From NCBI GenBank assembly GCA_046290815.1, contig JBKBUF010000010.1, forward strand, positions 91,160 through 155,159: a DNA stretch of 64,000 bases, read 5' to 3'. Position 1 is the stretch's first letter. Each line of letters starts with the position of its first letter. This DNA is from JBKBUF01 sp046290815 (GTDB lineage: Bacteria; Bacteroidota; Bacteroidia; Cytophagales; Cytophagaceae). This document shows, one piece after another, positions 43,257-52,091 of this stretch. The notes below the pieces were generated by a model. It was given only the letters and a program-made list of their open reading frames with translations. It had not been told where the DNA came from and ran no database searches. Made by a program: the position numbers and the translations under genes.

Positions 43257-44225
43257 TCACCCTACCTTTACCGCTTTTCTGTCTATAGCCTTTATTGTAG
43301 CTTTCACGATATCGTTTGCAGTAAGACCGTATTTCTCCATAAGCTGAGCAGGTGTACCTGATTCGCCGAAGGAATCGTTCACTGCCACATATTCTAATGG
43401 AGCAGGGTAGGAGCGTGTCAAGAGCTGAGCAATGCTATCTCCAAGGCCGCCGTTCATCTGATGTTCTTCTGCTGATACAGCACATTTGGTTTTCTTTACT
43501 GAATTAAGAATAGCCAGTTCATCCAGAGGTTTAATTGTATGTATATTAATTATCTCAGCATTAATTCCTTTTTGCTCCAGCATTTCACCTGCTTTAATTG
43601 CTTCCCAAACCAGGTGACCTGTAGCAAAAATAGATACATCTGTCCCTTCATTTAACATTACAGCTTTGCCTATTTCAAACTTCTGATCTTTTGGTGTGAA
43701 GTTTGGTACTGCTGGCCTACCAAATCTCAGGTAAACCGGTCCGTAATGATCGGCAATGGCAATGGTCGCAGCTTTAGTCTGATTGAAATCACAAGGATTA
43801 ATTACTACCATGTGCGGTAGCATTTTCATCATGCCTATGTCTTCCAGAATCTGGTGTGTCGCGCCATCTTCCCCAAGGGTTAAGCCCGCATGAGAAGCAC
43901 ATATTTTTACATTCTTATGTGAATATGCTATTGATTGTCTTATCTGGTCATATACTCTCCCTGTGGAGAAGTTTGCAAAAGTACCTGTATATGGGATTTT
44001 CCCTCCAATGGTTAAACCTGCAGCTATACCCATCATATTAGCTTCTGCAATACCAACCTGAATGAATCTGTCAGGAAATTCTTTAATAAAATCACCCATT
44101 TTCAAGGAGCCGATAAGGTCGGCACAAAGGGCTATTACATTCGGATTTTTCTTTCCTACTTCCAGTAATCCTACTCCAAATCCGGATCTGGTGTCAATTT
44201 TTTCTTCGAAGGTGTACTTTTTCAT
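43257..44225 (-). CDS. Transketolase, C-terminal subunit
   Basis: This 322-residue protein corresponds to the pyrimidine-binding and C-terminal domains of transketolase. FIQVGIAEANMMGIAAGL carries the glutamate that activates thiamine diphosphate, HAGLTLGEDGATHQILEDI the substrate site, and AEEHQMNGGLGDSIAQLL the C-terminal domain. Transketolase split into two genes is common; the N-terminal half would normally lie directly upstream, but here the upstream neighbour is xylA. The partner must be elsewhere. With xylose isomerase it fits pentose entry into the non-oxidative pentose phosphate pathway. Confidence 0.9.
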   Translation of the reverse strand: MKKYTFEEKIDTRSGFGVGLLEVGKKNPNVIALCADLIGSLKMGDFIKEFPDRFIQVGIAEANMMGIAAGLTIGGKIPYTGTFANFSTGRVYDQIRQSIAYSHKNVKICASHAGLTLGEDGATHQILEDIGMMKMLPHMVVINPCDFNQTKAATIAIADHYGPVYLRFGRPAVPNFTPKDQKFEIGKAVMLNEGTDVSIFATGHLVWEAIKAGEMLEQKGINAEIINIHTIKPLDELAILNSVKKTKCAVSAEEHQMNGGLGDSIAQLLTRSYPAPLEYVAVNDSFGESGTPAQLMEKYGLTANDIVKATIKAIDRKAVKVG

Positions 44226-44258
44226 AAAGCGTAAAGCTTAAAGCATAATGCTATAAGG
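44226..44258. repeat. AAAGCNT heptamer units upstream of the transketolase gene
   Basis: AAAGCGT, AAAGCTT, AAAGCAT and an 8-base AATGCTAT follow directly after (on the minus strand, just before) the start codon at 44225, so they lie in the leader of this gene. Confidence 0.6.
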
Positions 44259-44320
44259 ATATTTAAATTGAATTTATACGCAATTACGTTAAAAGTAAGG
44301 AAAGGTCAAAGTGATGAATT

Positions 44321-44370
44321 GAAGTTTAAATTCAAACTTTAAGCTTTAAGCTTTTGGCTTAAAGCTTATC
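44321..44370 (-). terminator. Repeat-derived hairpin at the xylA 3' end
   Basis: AAGCTTTAAGC (44341-44351) pairs perfectly with 44357-44367 across a 5-base loop, overlapping the xylA stop. Further AAACTTT-type units continue to 44321. It is built of heptamer units and may terminate or stabilise the xylA mRNA. Confidence 0.5.
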
Positions 44371-45703
44371 TTATAAATTGATTAATAATACTTTCATACA
44401 GTTCCTGTTTGCCGCTGATCTGCTGTGGTTCTCCAAAGTGGTTGGCAATATTTCTCAAATCCTCGAAGCTTAATTCACCATTTTCAAATTTTTTCCCATC
44501 TCCGTGATCATAGGAGTTGTACCTGTTTTTTCTTAATTGTCTGTAGGAAGATTTGGTCAGAATTTCATTAGCAATGATTAGGGCTCTTGCAAAAGCGTCC
44601 ATACCTGCGATATGTGCTATAAAAATATCTTCCGGATCGGTAGAGTTTCTTCTGGTTTTTGCATCAAAATTGATTCCTCCTGATTTTAGTCCACCACTTT
44701 CCAGAATAACGAGCATAGCCTCAGTAAGCTCATTAAGGTTCATAGGAAACTGGTCAGTATCCCATCCGTTTTGATAATCGCCTCTGTTGGCATCAATACT
44801 TCCCAGCATGTCATTATCTGCAGCTACCTGCAATTCATGCTGGAAGGTATGCAGCGCCAGAGTAGCATGGTTTACCTCAATATTTAGTTTGAAGTCATCC
44901 AGTAAATCATACTTTCTTAAAAAACCTAATACAGTCGCACAATCAAAATCATATTGATGTTTCGATGGTTCCATAGGTTTAGGCTCAATGAGGAAGGTAC
45001 CTTTAAACCCGATTTTTCTACCATAGTCACGAGCCATAGAAAGAAAACGAGCCATATGCTCAAGTTCTCTCTTCATGTTTGTGTTCAATAGGGACATGTA
45101 ACCTTCCCGACCTCCCCAGAATACATAATTTTCACCTCCCAGCTTTACCGTAGCTTCCAATGCAGATTTTACCTGAGCTGCTCCATGACATAAAACCAGG
45201 AAATCCGGATTTGTAGAAGCCCCATTCATGTATCTTGGATGTGAGAAGAGATTGGCTGTTCCCCAGAGCAGCTTTATTCCTGAGGCAGCTTGTTTTTCTG
45301 CTGCATATTCAGCCATTACTTTAACATTGTATTCAGATTCTGAAACAGAATTTCCTTCCGGAGCCATATCAAAATCATGCCAGCAGTAGAAGGGTGCTCC
45401 AAGCTTGGAAATAAACTCGAATGCTGCATCCATTTTATCTTTGGCCTGCAGAATAGGATCATTATTTTTTAACCATGGAAAGTTTTTAGTTCCCGCACCG
45501 AAAGGATCACCACCTGTTCCGCATAATGTGTGCCAGTAAGCAACTGCAAAACGCATATGCTCTTTCATTGTCTTTCCTGCCACCACCTGGTTTTCGTCGT
45601 AATATTTAAAAGCAAGAGGGTTCTGTGAATCTCTTCCTTCAAATGGGATTTTTCCTATCCCCTTAAAGTATTCGTTTTCTCCTATAGTAACTTTGATTTC
45701 CAT
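44366..45703 (-). CDS. xylA: Xylose isomerase
   Basis: Xylose isomerase converts D-xylose to D-xylulose in the cytoplasm. The 445-residue length is that of class II enzymes, with an N-terminal extension. Family motifs are YCWHDFDMAPEG (catalytic histidine and aspartate, near 107-118), VFWGGREGY near 199-207, FLIEPKPMEPSKHQYD with metal ligands near 245, and GSIDANRGD near 309. Xylulokinase is not in the window. It lies downstream of the glycogen synthase gene, separated by a spacer made almost wholly of 8-bp repeats. A transketolase half-gene lies after it in the same direction. Confidence 0.97.
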   Translation of the reverse strand: MEIKVTIGENEYFKGIGKIPFEGRDSQNPLAFKYYDENQVVAGKTMKEHMRFAVAYWHTLCGTGGDPFGAGTKNFPWLKNNDPILQAKDKMDAAFEFISKLGAPFYCWHDFDMAPEGNSVSESEYNVKVMAEYAAEKQAASGIKLLWGTANLFSHPRYMNGASTNPDFLVLCHGAAQVKSALEATVKLGGENYVFWGGREGYMSLLNTNMKRELEHMARFLSMARDYGRKIGFKGTFLIEPKPMEPSKHQYDFDCATVLGFLRKYDLLDDFKLNIEVNHATLALHTFQHELQVAADNDMLGSIDANRGDYQNGWDTDQFPMNLNELTEAMLVILESGGLKSGGINFDAKTRRNSTDPEDIFIAHIAGMDAFARALIIANEILTKSSYRQLRKNRYNSYDHGDGKKFENGELSFEDLRNIANHFGEPQQISGKQELYESIINQFIR

Positions 45704-45710
45704 TGTGAAA

Positions 45711-45810
45711 GTGTTCAGGTGTTAGAGTATTAAGGTGTTAAAGTGTTAGAGTGTTAACGTGCTAAAGGTAGGAACATGAACACATTAACACATTAACACT
45801 TGAACACATC
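45711..45810. repeat. Tandem octamers in inverted arrangement
   Basis: Seven units GTGTTCAG, GTGTTAGA, GTATTAAG, GTGTTAAA, GTGTTAGA, GTGTTAAC, GTGCTAAA run to 45766. After a short GGTAGG spacer the complementary units AACACATT, AACACATT, AACACTTG, AACACATC follow to 45809. The whole can fold into a long hairpin. It fills the spacer between glycogen synthase stop and xylA start. Confidence 0.8.
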
Positions 45811-47619
45811 TTACCCTTTAGAAAGAGCAATTTCATAAGCTCTCTGATAATGCACAGAAAGATTTCTCCAGTCAAATGCCTCTGAGGAACTTTCAACCAT
45901 ATTTCTCTGTGTAATTCTTTCTCTTCTTCCCAATTTCACAAAGGAATATAGTTGTTCTGTTAATTGATTCGCAGCCTCATCAAAGCTCTTGTGTTTCCTG
46001 TTGACTACATATATTCCTTTTTCATCATGTTGAGGGATTGTGGATATAACATAATCTCCAAAACCTGATAAATCACTTGTAACTGCAGGCACTCCTGATG
46101 CAATAGCTTCTAATGGAGTATATCCCCATGGTTCGTAATATGAAGGGAATACACCAAGGTGGCATCCTCTTACAAACTGTCCGTATTCCATCCCAAATAA
46201 AGGATTGGTAGGAGAGATAAAGTCGGGGTGATAAACCACTTTTACTTTGTCATACCAGTTATTAACAAGGTTAGCCGTTCTTAAGAAGTTTAATATATCA
46301 TCGTATTGGTCATGTACCAGGTTGTGAGTTACCACAAATGGGAGGTGATTGGATTTCCAGGATTGGAGCGTTCTTCTTAATCTCAATTTCCAATATTCAT
46401 CAATGAAACCATTCAGATCAGGAAGCTTCAGATCCATATTTGCAGCAGCATGCTGGAAAAGTTTTTCCCCGACTTGCTTATGGATTGCATCGCAATTGTG
46501 TCTGATTTCTTCCATTACAGCTCTTGATTGCAGCACTGTAGGATTAATGGAATGATAAGGTTGTTTAGTAATAAAAAACATTACCACTGTGGTATCAATA
46601 TTATCCTGTCTCATTCTCCAGTTGAGTCTGGCAAGCGCTTCAAGAGTCAGATCAAAACCTTTATTACGATATTCATATCTTCCTGAGGTGAAGAAATATA
46701 ATGTTTTATCCAGGTCAAAAGAGTAACTATGGAAGAAATGTCCCATAATAAACTGATGGATCTGTTCTTTATACTCTTTATGTAGAACCTGGAATTCGTG
46801 AAGTGCGGTAAATCTTTCAATATTTAAACCATTGGGTAAAATTATCTCAGGAGTACGCCCTAATAGGTGTGTACATTCTTTAGCGGTTACTTCACTTACT
46901 GTAGAAAACACATGCGCTCCATGTGCGGCAGCACGCTCTATTTTTACGGAGGTTTCTATGTTGAAGTTGATTGCTTCTCTTTCCCAATCGTAAAATGGAA
47001 GGTGATCATAGAAATTAGCATCATTCATAGCTAGATAACGGCCCAGCAAAGTAGCATGGGTCGTAAAAACTGTAGTAACGTTAATGTTTTCTCTCCTGAT
47101 AGCCGGAATTGCCGGGCCTGCCATCCATTCATGGAAGTGAGCAACTATCCTTCTGTTGCCTCTGACCTCTGCTTTGGAAAGTTCTGCAAAATATAATTTT
47201 ACCAGGTGACCAAATGCTTCCACCTGATTCAGCAGGTCATCATTTTCAGGAGAAGATATACCATGGTGTTCCCATAGTACATATTTTATTTCTCCAAGTT
47301 TGTTGTATGCACTGAAAGGGTTTAATAAAACCACTTTTGGTTTACCTGAAACAAGCCAGTTACCATAATGGACTTCATATCCATAATTCCTCAGTTGTCT
47401 TGCAGCTATGCAATATGGATCTTCTGAGTTTTCCACCGGTTCGAATTCAGCCGGCATTCTGCTGTGCACATAAGGTCCGATAAGGCAATAATTTTCACCC
47501 CAGCTTTCCATGATGCAAGGCACTTTCGATCTTATTACAGTATAAATACCACCTACCTGGTTGCATACTTCCCAGGCCACTTCTACTAGTAAAGTTTCTT
47601 CGTTCTTAGAATTTTCCAT
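45811..47619 (-). CDS. Glycogen synthase, GT3 (eukaryotic-type) family
   Basis: The 602-residue protein begins with EVAWEVCNQVGGIYTVIRSK, the GT3 donor-site signature, rather than the KTGGL form of bacterial GlgA (GT5). RYEYRNKGFDLTLEALARL near 314-332 and the C-terminal YYEPWGYTPLEAIASGVPAVTSDLSGFG with the catalytic-region glutamate support the assignment. It makes alpha-1,4-glucan storage polymer from UDP-glucose. Bacteroidetes commonly carry this type. A consensus-like promoter at 47689-47719 supports an independent start, and read-through into xylA is possible. Confidence 0.93.
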   Translation of the reverse strand: MENSKNEETLLVEVAWEVCNQVGGIYTVIRSKVPCIMESWGENYCLIGPYVHSRMPAEFEPVENSEDPYCIAARQLRNYGYEVHYGNWLVSGKPKVVLLNPFSAYNKLGEIKYVLWEHHGISSPENDDLLNQVEAFGHLVKLYFAELSKAEVRGNRRIVAHFHEWMAGPAIPAIRRENINVTTVFTTHATLLGRYLAMNDANFYDHLPFYDWEREAINFNIETSVKIERAAAHGAHVFSTVSEVTAKECTHLLGRTPEIILPNGLNIERFTALHEFQVLHKEYKEQIHQFIMGHFFHSYSFDLDKTLYFFTSGRYEYRNKGFDLTLEALARLNWRMRQDNIDTTVVMFFITKQPYHSINPTVLQSRAVMEEIRHNCDAIHKQVGEKLFQHAAANMDLKLPDLNGFIDEYWKLRLRRTLQSWKSNHLPFVVTHNLVHDQYDDILNFLRTANLVNNWYDKVKVVYHPDFISPTNPLFGMEYGQFVRGCHLGVFPSYYEPWGYTPLEAIASGVPAVTSDLSGFGDYVISTIPQHDEKGIYVVNRKHKSFDEAANQLTEQLYSFVKLGRRERITQRNMVESSSEAFDWRNLSVHYQRAYEIALSKG

Positions 47620-48004
47620 TATTCCCTGATTTCAGTTTATCTAAAAATATATTCTGTTATTACTTTTTTGACCACTAATTGATTTTTCCAAAATTATCTT
47701 TAAAAGAATCAAATTCAATAAAAAGGCTTTTAAAATTAAGAAAAACGTAAAAAGCTGTTCAAGGTTAAGCCCTTATAAAAAATGTGGAATAAAAGTGATT
47801 TTTTTTAGTCAACAATTGTTAAATCCTAAGTTATAGTAAATGAAGTTATTAACCCTTTTAATTGTAAAATCGTAATAATGCAATAATAAAAGTGTTGATT
47901 AACAATAGTTTATTTTAATTTTGAATGTTAATTCGGTTTTTATTTAAAATTCCGGAATTATATTTTATAAATTTGCATCAAACATAAAAGGGTATAACCA
48001 TAAT
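47620..48004. other. Divergent upstream region between glycogen synthase and accA
   Basis: This AT-rich 385-base gap has no coding frame. It holds the leftward promoter at 47689-47719 and, for accA, a perfect -7 element TAAATTTG at 47968-47975, 29 bases before the start codon; a matching -33 element is not clear. Nothing else was recognised. Confidence 0.5.
47689..47719 (-). promoter_or_regulatory. Candidate promoter of glycogen synthase
   Basis: On the minus strand ATTG (complement of 47716-47719) and, after 19 bases, TAATTTTG (complement of 47689-47696), a full -7 match with a near -33. It predicts a leader of about 60 bases. Confidence 0.5.
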
Positions 48005-48955
48005 ATGCTTTTGGATTTTGAAAAACCAATTGCTGAGCTTGAAGCCAAATTGGTGGATATGAAGCAGCTGGCTCAGGAAAACAATGTAGATGTTGCCTCT
48101 GCCGTAAAATCTCTTGAAGAAAAAATCAAAACTTTAAAGAAAGAAACTTATTCCAATCTGACCAGATGGCAGAGAGTTCAGCTTTCCAGACATCCTGAAA
48201 GGCCATATACACTAGACTATATTGCGGAAATTACTTCCAAATTTATTGAATTGCATGGTGACAGGGCTGTTCGTGATGATAAAGCTATGGTCGGTGGTAT
48301 TGGCGATATCAACGGAACCGCTGTAATGATTATAGGGCATCAGAAGGGAAGAAATACCAAGCAGAGACAAATGCGTAATTTTGGTATGGCTAATCCCGAA
48401 GGTTACCGTAAAGCATTAAGGTTGATGAAGCTGGCTGAGAAATTTAATATGCCGATAGTTTCATTTATTGATACTCCTGGTGCTTTTCCGGGATTGGAAG
48501 CCGAAGAGAGAGGCCAGGCTGAAGCGATTGCAAGGAACCTTAAAGAAATGTTTATGCTTAAGGTGCCTGTTATATGCATTATCATTGGTGAAGGTGCATC
48601 AGGAGGAGCCTTAGGTATTGCAATAGGAGATAAAGTGATGATGCTTGAGAATACTTGGTATAGTGTTATTTCTCCTGAGTCCTGCTCATCTATTCTTTGG
48701 AGAAGCTGGGATTATAAAGAACAGGCAGCAGAAGCATTGAAATTAACAGCTACTGACATGCTAAAATTCAAACTTATTGATGGCATTATAAAAGAACCTC
48801 TGGGAGGAGCTCATACAGATCCTGCAGGGATGGCAAAAAAGATTAAGAAAGAAATCCTTGATTCGATTGAAGAATTAAAAGCCAAATCAGCTGAAGATAG
48901 AATCGCTGAAAGAATAGAAAAATTCTCATCAATGGGAGTCTTCATAGAAAAGTAA
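48005..48955 (+). CDS. accA: Acetyl-CoA carboxylase carboxyltransferase subunit alpha
   Basis: AccA, with AccD, transfers the carboxyl group from biotin to acetyl-CoA to make malonyl-CoA for fatty-acid synthesis. The 316-residue protein has the expected N-terminal coiled region. The crotonase-fold motifs follow: RHPERPYTLDYI near 61, FIDTPGAFPGLEAEERGQ near 155, GEGASGGALGIAIGD near 196 and WYSVISPESCSSILW near 219. Length and motif order are normal. It is a single gene with its own upstream element and a terminator. Confidence 0.97.
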   Translation: MLLDFEKPIAELEAKLVDMKQLAQENNVDVASAVKSLEEKIKTLKKETYSNLTRWQRVQLSRHPERPYTLDYIAEITSKFIELHGDRAVRDDKAMVGGIGDINGTAVMIIGHQKGRNTKQRQMRNFGMANPEGYRKALRLMKLAEKFNMPIVSFIDTPGAFPGLEAEERGQAEAIARNLKEMFMLKVPVICIIIGEGASGGALGIAIGDKVMMLENTWYSVISPESCSSILWRSWDYKEQAAEALKLTATDMLKFKLIDGIIKEPLGGAHTDPAGMAKKIKKEILDSIEELKAKSAEDRIAERIEKFSSMGVFIEK

Positions 48956-48975
48956 AACTTAAAGAATTAGTTATA

Positions 48976-49019
48976 AAAACCCGAATCTCAATTTAAAAAA
49001 TTGGAATTCGGGTTTTGTT
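48976..49019 (+). terminator. Terminator of accA
   Basis: AAAACCCGAAT (48976-48986) pairs with ATTCGGGTTTT (49006-49016), with a second inner CAATTT/AAATTG stem, followed by a T-rich stretch. Confidence 0.85.
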
Positions 49020-49024
49020 TTTTG

Positions 49025-49066
49025 CAATTTGTTATTTGGAATTTTCTTATTTGCGTTTGTTATTTC
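49025..49066. repeat. TTATTTG-type heptamer array
   Basis: CAATTTG, TTATTTG, GAATTTTC, TTATTTG, CGTTTG and TTATTTC: mostly 7-base units directly after the accA terminator and 25 bases before the MBL hydrolase start. Confidence 0.55.
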
Positions 49067-49090
49067 TCCGGGGAATTATAAATTTAATAT

Positions 49091-49930
49091 ATGATACTTC
49101 ATATAATCAACACCGGCTATTTTAAACTGGATGGAGGAGCAATGTTCGGAGTGGTTCCCAAGTCAATGTGGAATAAATTAAATCCTGCTGACGAAAATAA
49201 CATGTGCACCTGGGCTATGCGCTGTTTATTAATCGAAGACGGAAATCGTCTTATACTAGTAGATACCGGTATAGGTGACAAACAGGATTCCAAATTTCTC
49301 AGTCATTATTACCTTCATGGTGAAGATAACTTATTAAAGTCTCTTCGAAATTCAGGATTTGATACTTCTGATGTAACAGATGTAATACTTACCCATCTGC
49401 ATTTCGATCATTGTGGAGGCGCTACTGCATATAATAATGACAAAAGTAAAATTGAACCTGTTTTTAAAAACGCAACTTATTGGTCCAATCATGAACATTG
49501 GCAATGGGCAGTCAATCCGAATGCCAGAGAAAAGGCAAGTTTTCTTAAAGACAATATTCTTCCTATTGAACAGAGCGGGCAATTGAAGTTAATTCAACCG
49601 GGAAGCAAGCCGTTTGATAATTTAGACATACTTTTTGTTGACGGACACACCGAAAAGCAGATGCTTCCGTTAATTCATTATAAAGGAAAGAAACTTTTAT
49701 TTTCGGCTGATTTGTTTCCATCTTCCTATCATATTCCTTTGCCGTATATTATGTCGTACGATGTCAGACCGCTTCTGACATTAAAGGAGAAAGAAGATGT
49801 TTTGTCTAAGGCAGTAAAGGAAGATATGATCCTTTTTTTCGAACATGATCCTATAGTAGAATGTTGTCTTGTACAACAAACTGACCGCGGCTTTAAGGCT
49901 GGAGAATCTTTTAAACTACGGGATCTTTAA
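49091..49930 (+). CDS. MBL-fold metallo-hydrolase
   Basis: The 279-residue cytoplasmic protein has the zinc-binding motif THLHFDHCGG with H102, H104, D106 and H107. Other ligands are in a GHTEKQM loop near 210, an ADL near 230, and FFEHD near 256. The order resembles the AHL-lactonase/AttM subgroup, which hydrolyses lactones or related esters, but substrate prediction from this fold is unreliable. A patatin-family gene starts 22 bases later, across a short heptamer array that includes its stop codon. Confidence 0.88.
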   Translation: MILHIINTGYFKLDGGAMFGVVPKSMWNKLNPADENNMCTWAMRCLLIEDGNRLILVDTGIGDKQDSKFLSHYYLHGEDNLLKSLRNSGFDTSDVTDVILTHLHFDHCGGATAYNNDKSKIEPVFKNATYWSNHEHWQWAVNPNAREKASFLKDNILPIEQSGQLKLIQPGSKPFDNLDILFVDGHTEKQMLPLIHYKGKKLLFSADLFPSSYHIPLPYIMSYDVRPLLTLKEKEDVLSKAVKEDMILFFEHDPIVECCLVQQTDRGFKAGESFKLRDL

Positions 49931-49952
49931 ACTTTAAACTTTCAACCTCAAA
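49925..49952 (+). repeat. CTTTAAA heptamers at a gene junction
   Basis: CTTTAAA, CTTTAAA, CTTTCAA and CCTCAAA cover the stop codon of the MBL gene and end exactly at the base before the patatin ATG. Confidence 0.65.
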
Positions 49953-50699
49953 ATGAAAACCGGATTAGTTTTATCAGGTGGCGGTGCAAGAGGAATTGCT
50001 CATCTTGGAGTATTGAAAGCTTTGGATGAAGAAGGAATAAAACCTGATATTATCTCAGGAGTTAGTTCCGGAGCCATTTGTGCTGTTATGTACTCGGCAG
50101 GTTTAAAGCCGGATGAGATTCTCAATTATTTACTCAAACTTAGAATTTACAAATACTTTCGTCCGTCCTGGAGTAACATAGGCTTATTGAATATCGAAAG
50201 ACTGATGCCTGTTTTTAATATGTATTTGCCTTTTAAAACTTTTGAAGAGTTACAAATTCCCATCATCATTTCGGCTGCCGATTTCAGGTCCGGGCAGACT
50301 GTCTTTTTTTCTTCCGGTGAATTGCTTAAACCTGTGTTGGCATCTTCATGCATTCCTATACTTTTTGCACCGCTTAAATACAAGGATAGACTGCTGGTGG
50401 ATGGAGGCGTGGTTAATAATCTTCCTGTTGAGCCAATATTAGCTAAGGTAGATTACATTATAGGTTCACACTGTAATCCCAACAATCCTGATTATTCCAT
50501 AAAATCCATGCGTTCAGTTATTGAACGTACATTCAATTTGGCAATAGCCAGTAATATTAAAGAAAGAAAGGACCATTGTCACCTGTTTATCGAGCCGGAA
50601 GGCTTAAGAAATTTCAGAATTTTTGATCTGGGTAAAGCAAAGGATATTTATAATATTGGTTATAAACATGCAAAGGAGAGATTAAAGAGTTTAAATTAG
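49953..50699 (+). CDS. Patatin-like phospholipase
   Basis: The 248-residue protein has the patatin oxyanion motif LSGGGARGIAHLG at 7-19, the nucleophile elbow GVSSG with S38, and the dyad aspartate D150 in VDGGVVNN. This is the RssA/YchK-like single-domain form, lacking a barrel domain, so it acts in the cytoplasm or at the inner membrane on acyl esters. All catalytic elements are intact. It is probably co-transcribed with the upstream MBL hydrolase. Confidence 0.92.
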   Translation: MKTGLVLSGGGARGIAHLGVLKALDEEGIKPDIISGVSSGAICAVMYSAGLKPDEILNYLLKLRIYKYFRPSWSNIGLLNIERLMPVFNMYLPFKTFEELQIPIIISAADFRSGQTVFFSSGELLKPVLASSCIPILFAPLKYKDRLLVDGGVVNNLPVEPILAKVDYIIGSHCNPNNPDYSIKSMRSVIERTFNLAIASNIKERKDHCHLFIEPEGLRNFRIFDLGKAKDIYNIGYKHAKERLKSLN

Positions 50700-50784
50700 T
50701 CCAATTCATTAATTTTTTTTTCCGACCCTTTTATTTTTCAGGAGTTTCCCTTAATTTATCCCAAATTTTTAACCCAAAAATCCT

Positions 50785-51417
50785 ATGAAAAAAAATTTAC
50801 TAGTACTAGTGGTATGCTTTTTCATTGCCCTGTCACCTTCCTTTGCTCAAAAATCTAAATTCGGATTAAGAGTAGGTACTGCATTGACTGGCCATTCCGG
50901 TTCTGATTATACCAAAGGACCGTATGAAAGAGATAAATTCGGACTAACTGCCGGGTTTTATGTTAATTCAAAGATTAATGATTTTTTCTGGATTAAAACA
51001 GATTTCAATTTTGTAAACAAAGGCACCTATCACAAAACACCTACCTTTGGAAGAATGAGAAATAACCTGTATTACGTAGATCTGTATCCTATATCTCCGA
51101 CATTTCATTTTAAAGGTGTTCAGATCTTTGCTGGTCCTGCCGTAAATTTCCTGGTTATGAATGTTTATGATGACATTGAAAACGGTAAAAAAGTAACTAA
51201 ACAGGATGGTGAGGTTGAACACCTGAACAGATTTGATTTCGGATATGTAGCCGGACTTGAATATCAATTGCCTTTCGGTTTAAATTTTGGAATCAGATAT
51301 GTTAATAACATGTCTAAACTAGTTATTGATCCTATCGATGCAGAGAAGAAGTATAATGTCTATAACAGAGCAATATTATTCACGCTTGGATATACATTTG
51401 GCGATAATGACGATTAA
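50785..51417 (+). CDS. Small outer-membrane beta-barrel (porin family)
   Basis: The 210-residue precursor has a signal peptide ending ALSPSFAQ. Barrel strands with aromatic ends follow (FGLTAGFYVNSKIND, FWIKTDFNFVNKG, GLNFGIRYVNNMS), finishing in AILFTLGYTFGDNDD. The PorT-fold outer-membrane family fits. An intrinsic terminator follows, so it is monocistronic. It is related in fold to the proteins at 10300-10899 and 22067-22786, but no specific role is apparent. Confidence 0.8.
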   Translation: MKKNLLVLVVCFFIALSPSFAQKSKFGLRVGTALTGHSGSDYTKGPYERDKFGLTAGFYVNSKINDFFWIKTDFNFVNKGTYHKTPTFGRMRNNLYYVDLYPISPTFHFKGVQIFAGPAVNFLVMNVYDDIENGKKVTKQDGEVEHLNRFDFGYVAGLEYQLPFGLNFGIRYVNNMSKLVIDPIDAEKKYNVYNRAILFTLGYTFGDNDD

Positions 51418-51437
51418 TCAATAAATCTTTTCAGAAT

Positions 51438-51470
51438 AAAAAAAGGCTGATTGCAATTCAGCCTTTTTTT
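51438..51470 (+). terminator. Terminator of the porin gene
   Basis: A-rich flank, GGCTGA, loop TTGCAAT, TCAGCC and seven T (51464-51470). Confidence 0.9.
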
Positions 51471-51584
51471 ATTGCTTTTGTTTTCTGCTTTATGAAAAAT
51501 TCAAGGATAAATTTGATTATAATCAGATAAATCTACATATTTGATCCTCTTTTTTTAAAAACTCTTTAAACCATATTAAATAGA

Positions 51585-52046
51585 ATGAAAAAGTCAGTGT
51601 TATTCCTTTCGGCAATACTTTTGTCCTGTATTGCATTTGCACAGGACAAAAAGAAAAATGCACCAGTGGCAGCTCCGGTAAAAGTTACTTCGTATGTGAG
51701 TGAAAATGCCAAAATAACCAAGTTCCATACCGTAGAAGAATTGAAGCAGATGGGGAAAATCGAATTGACAGCTGTCTATATGGAAAGAGTTGCAGTGATT
51801 ACAGAAATTCTACCCTATGTTGCTCTTCATTACAAGCCAGGTGCTCCCTTGAAAGAAATGGGTATCCCTGAAACTCCGGCTAACATAGAGCACATGGAAA
51901 AAGAAGTAAAAAACAAGGATAATTATCTGGCTGCTGTTAAAGATTCTCTTGATGATATTATCCCTTATGCTGATAAAACCAACATTATCTGGTCTATTCT
52001 TTTCTTTGAAGAAATATTGAAGAAAGCGGAAGATGGATGGAAATAA
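51585..52046 (+). CDS. Secreted hypothetical protein
   Basis: The 153-residue precursor has a signal peptide ending CIAFAQ, a lysine/alanine/proline segment and a mostly helical domain (TVEELKQMGKIELTAVYMERVAVITEIL, NIEHMEKEVKNKDNYLAAV). It is likely periplasmic. I do not recognise the family. A TAAATTTG element at 51508-51515 may be its -7 box, without a clear -33. A heptamer palindrome starts at its stop codon. Confidence 0.65.
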   Translation: MKKSVLFLSAILLSCIAFAQDKKKNAPVAAPVKVTSYVSENAKITKFHTVEELKQMGKIELTAVYMERVAVITEILPYVALHYKPGAPLKEMGIPETPANIEHMEKEVKNKDNYLAAVKDSLDDIIPYADKTNIIWSILFFEEILKKAEDGWK

Positions 52047-52091
52047 ATCCGAAATCCGAAATTCGAAATTCGAATTTCGAATTTCGGATTT
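52045..52091. repeat. Heptamer array forming a perfect 40-bp palindrome
   Basis: AAATCCG, AAATCCG, AAATTCG, AAATTCG, AATTTCG, AATTTCG run without gaps and then GATTT. From 52052 to 52091 the sequence is a perfect palindrome centred on CG at 52071-52072. It spans the space between the convergent hypothetical gene and tyrS and touches both stop codons. Confidence 0.85.
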
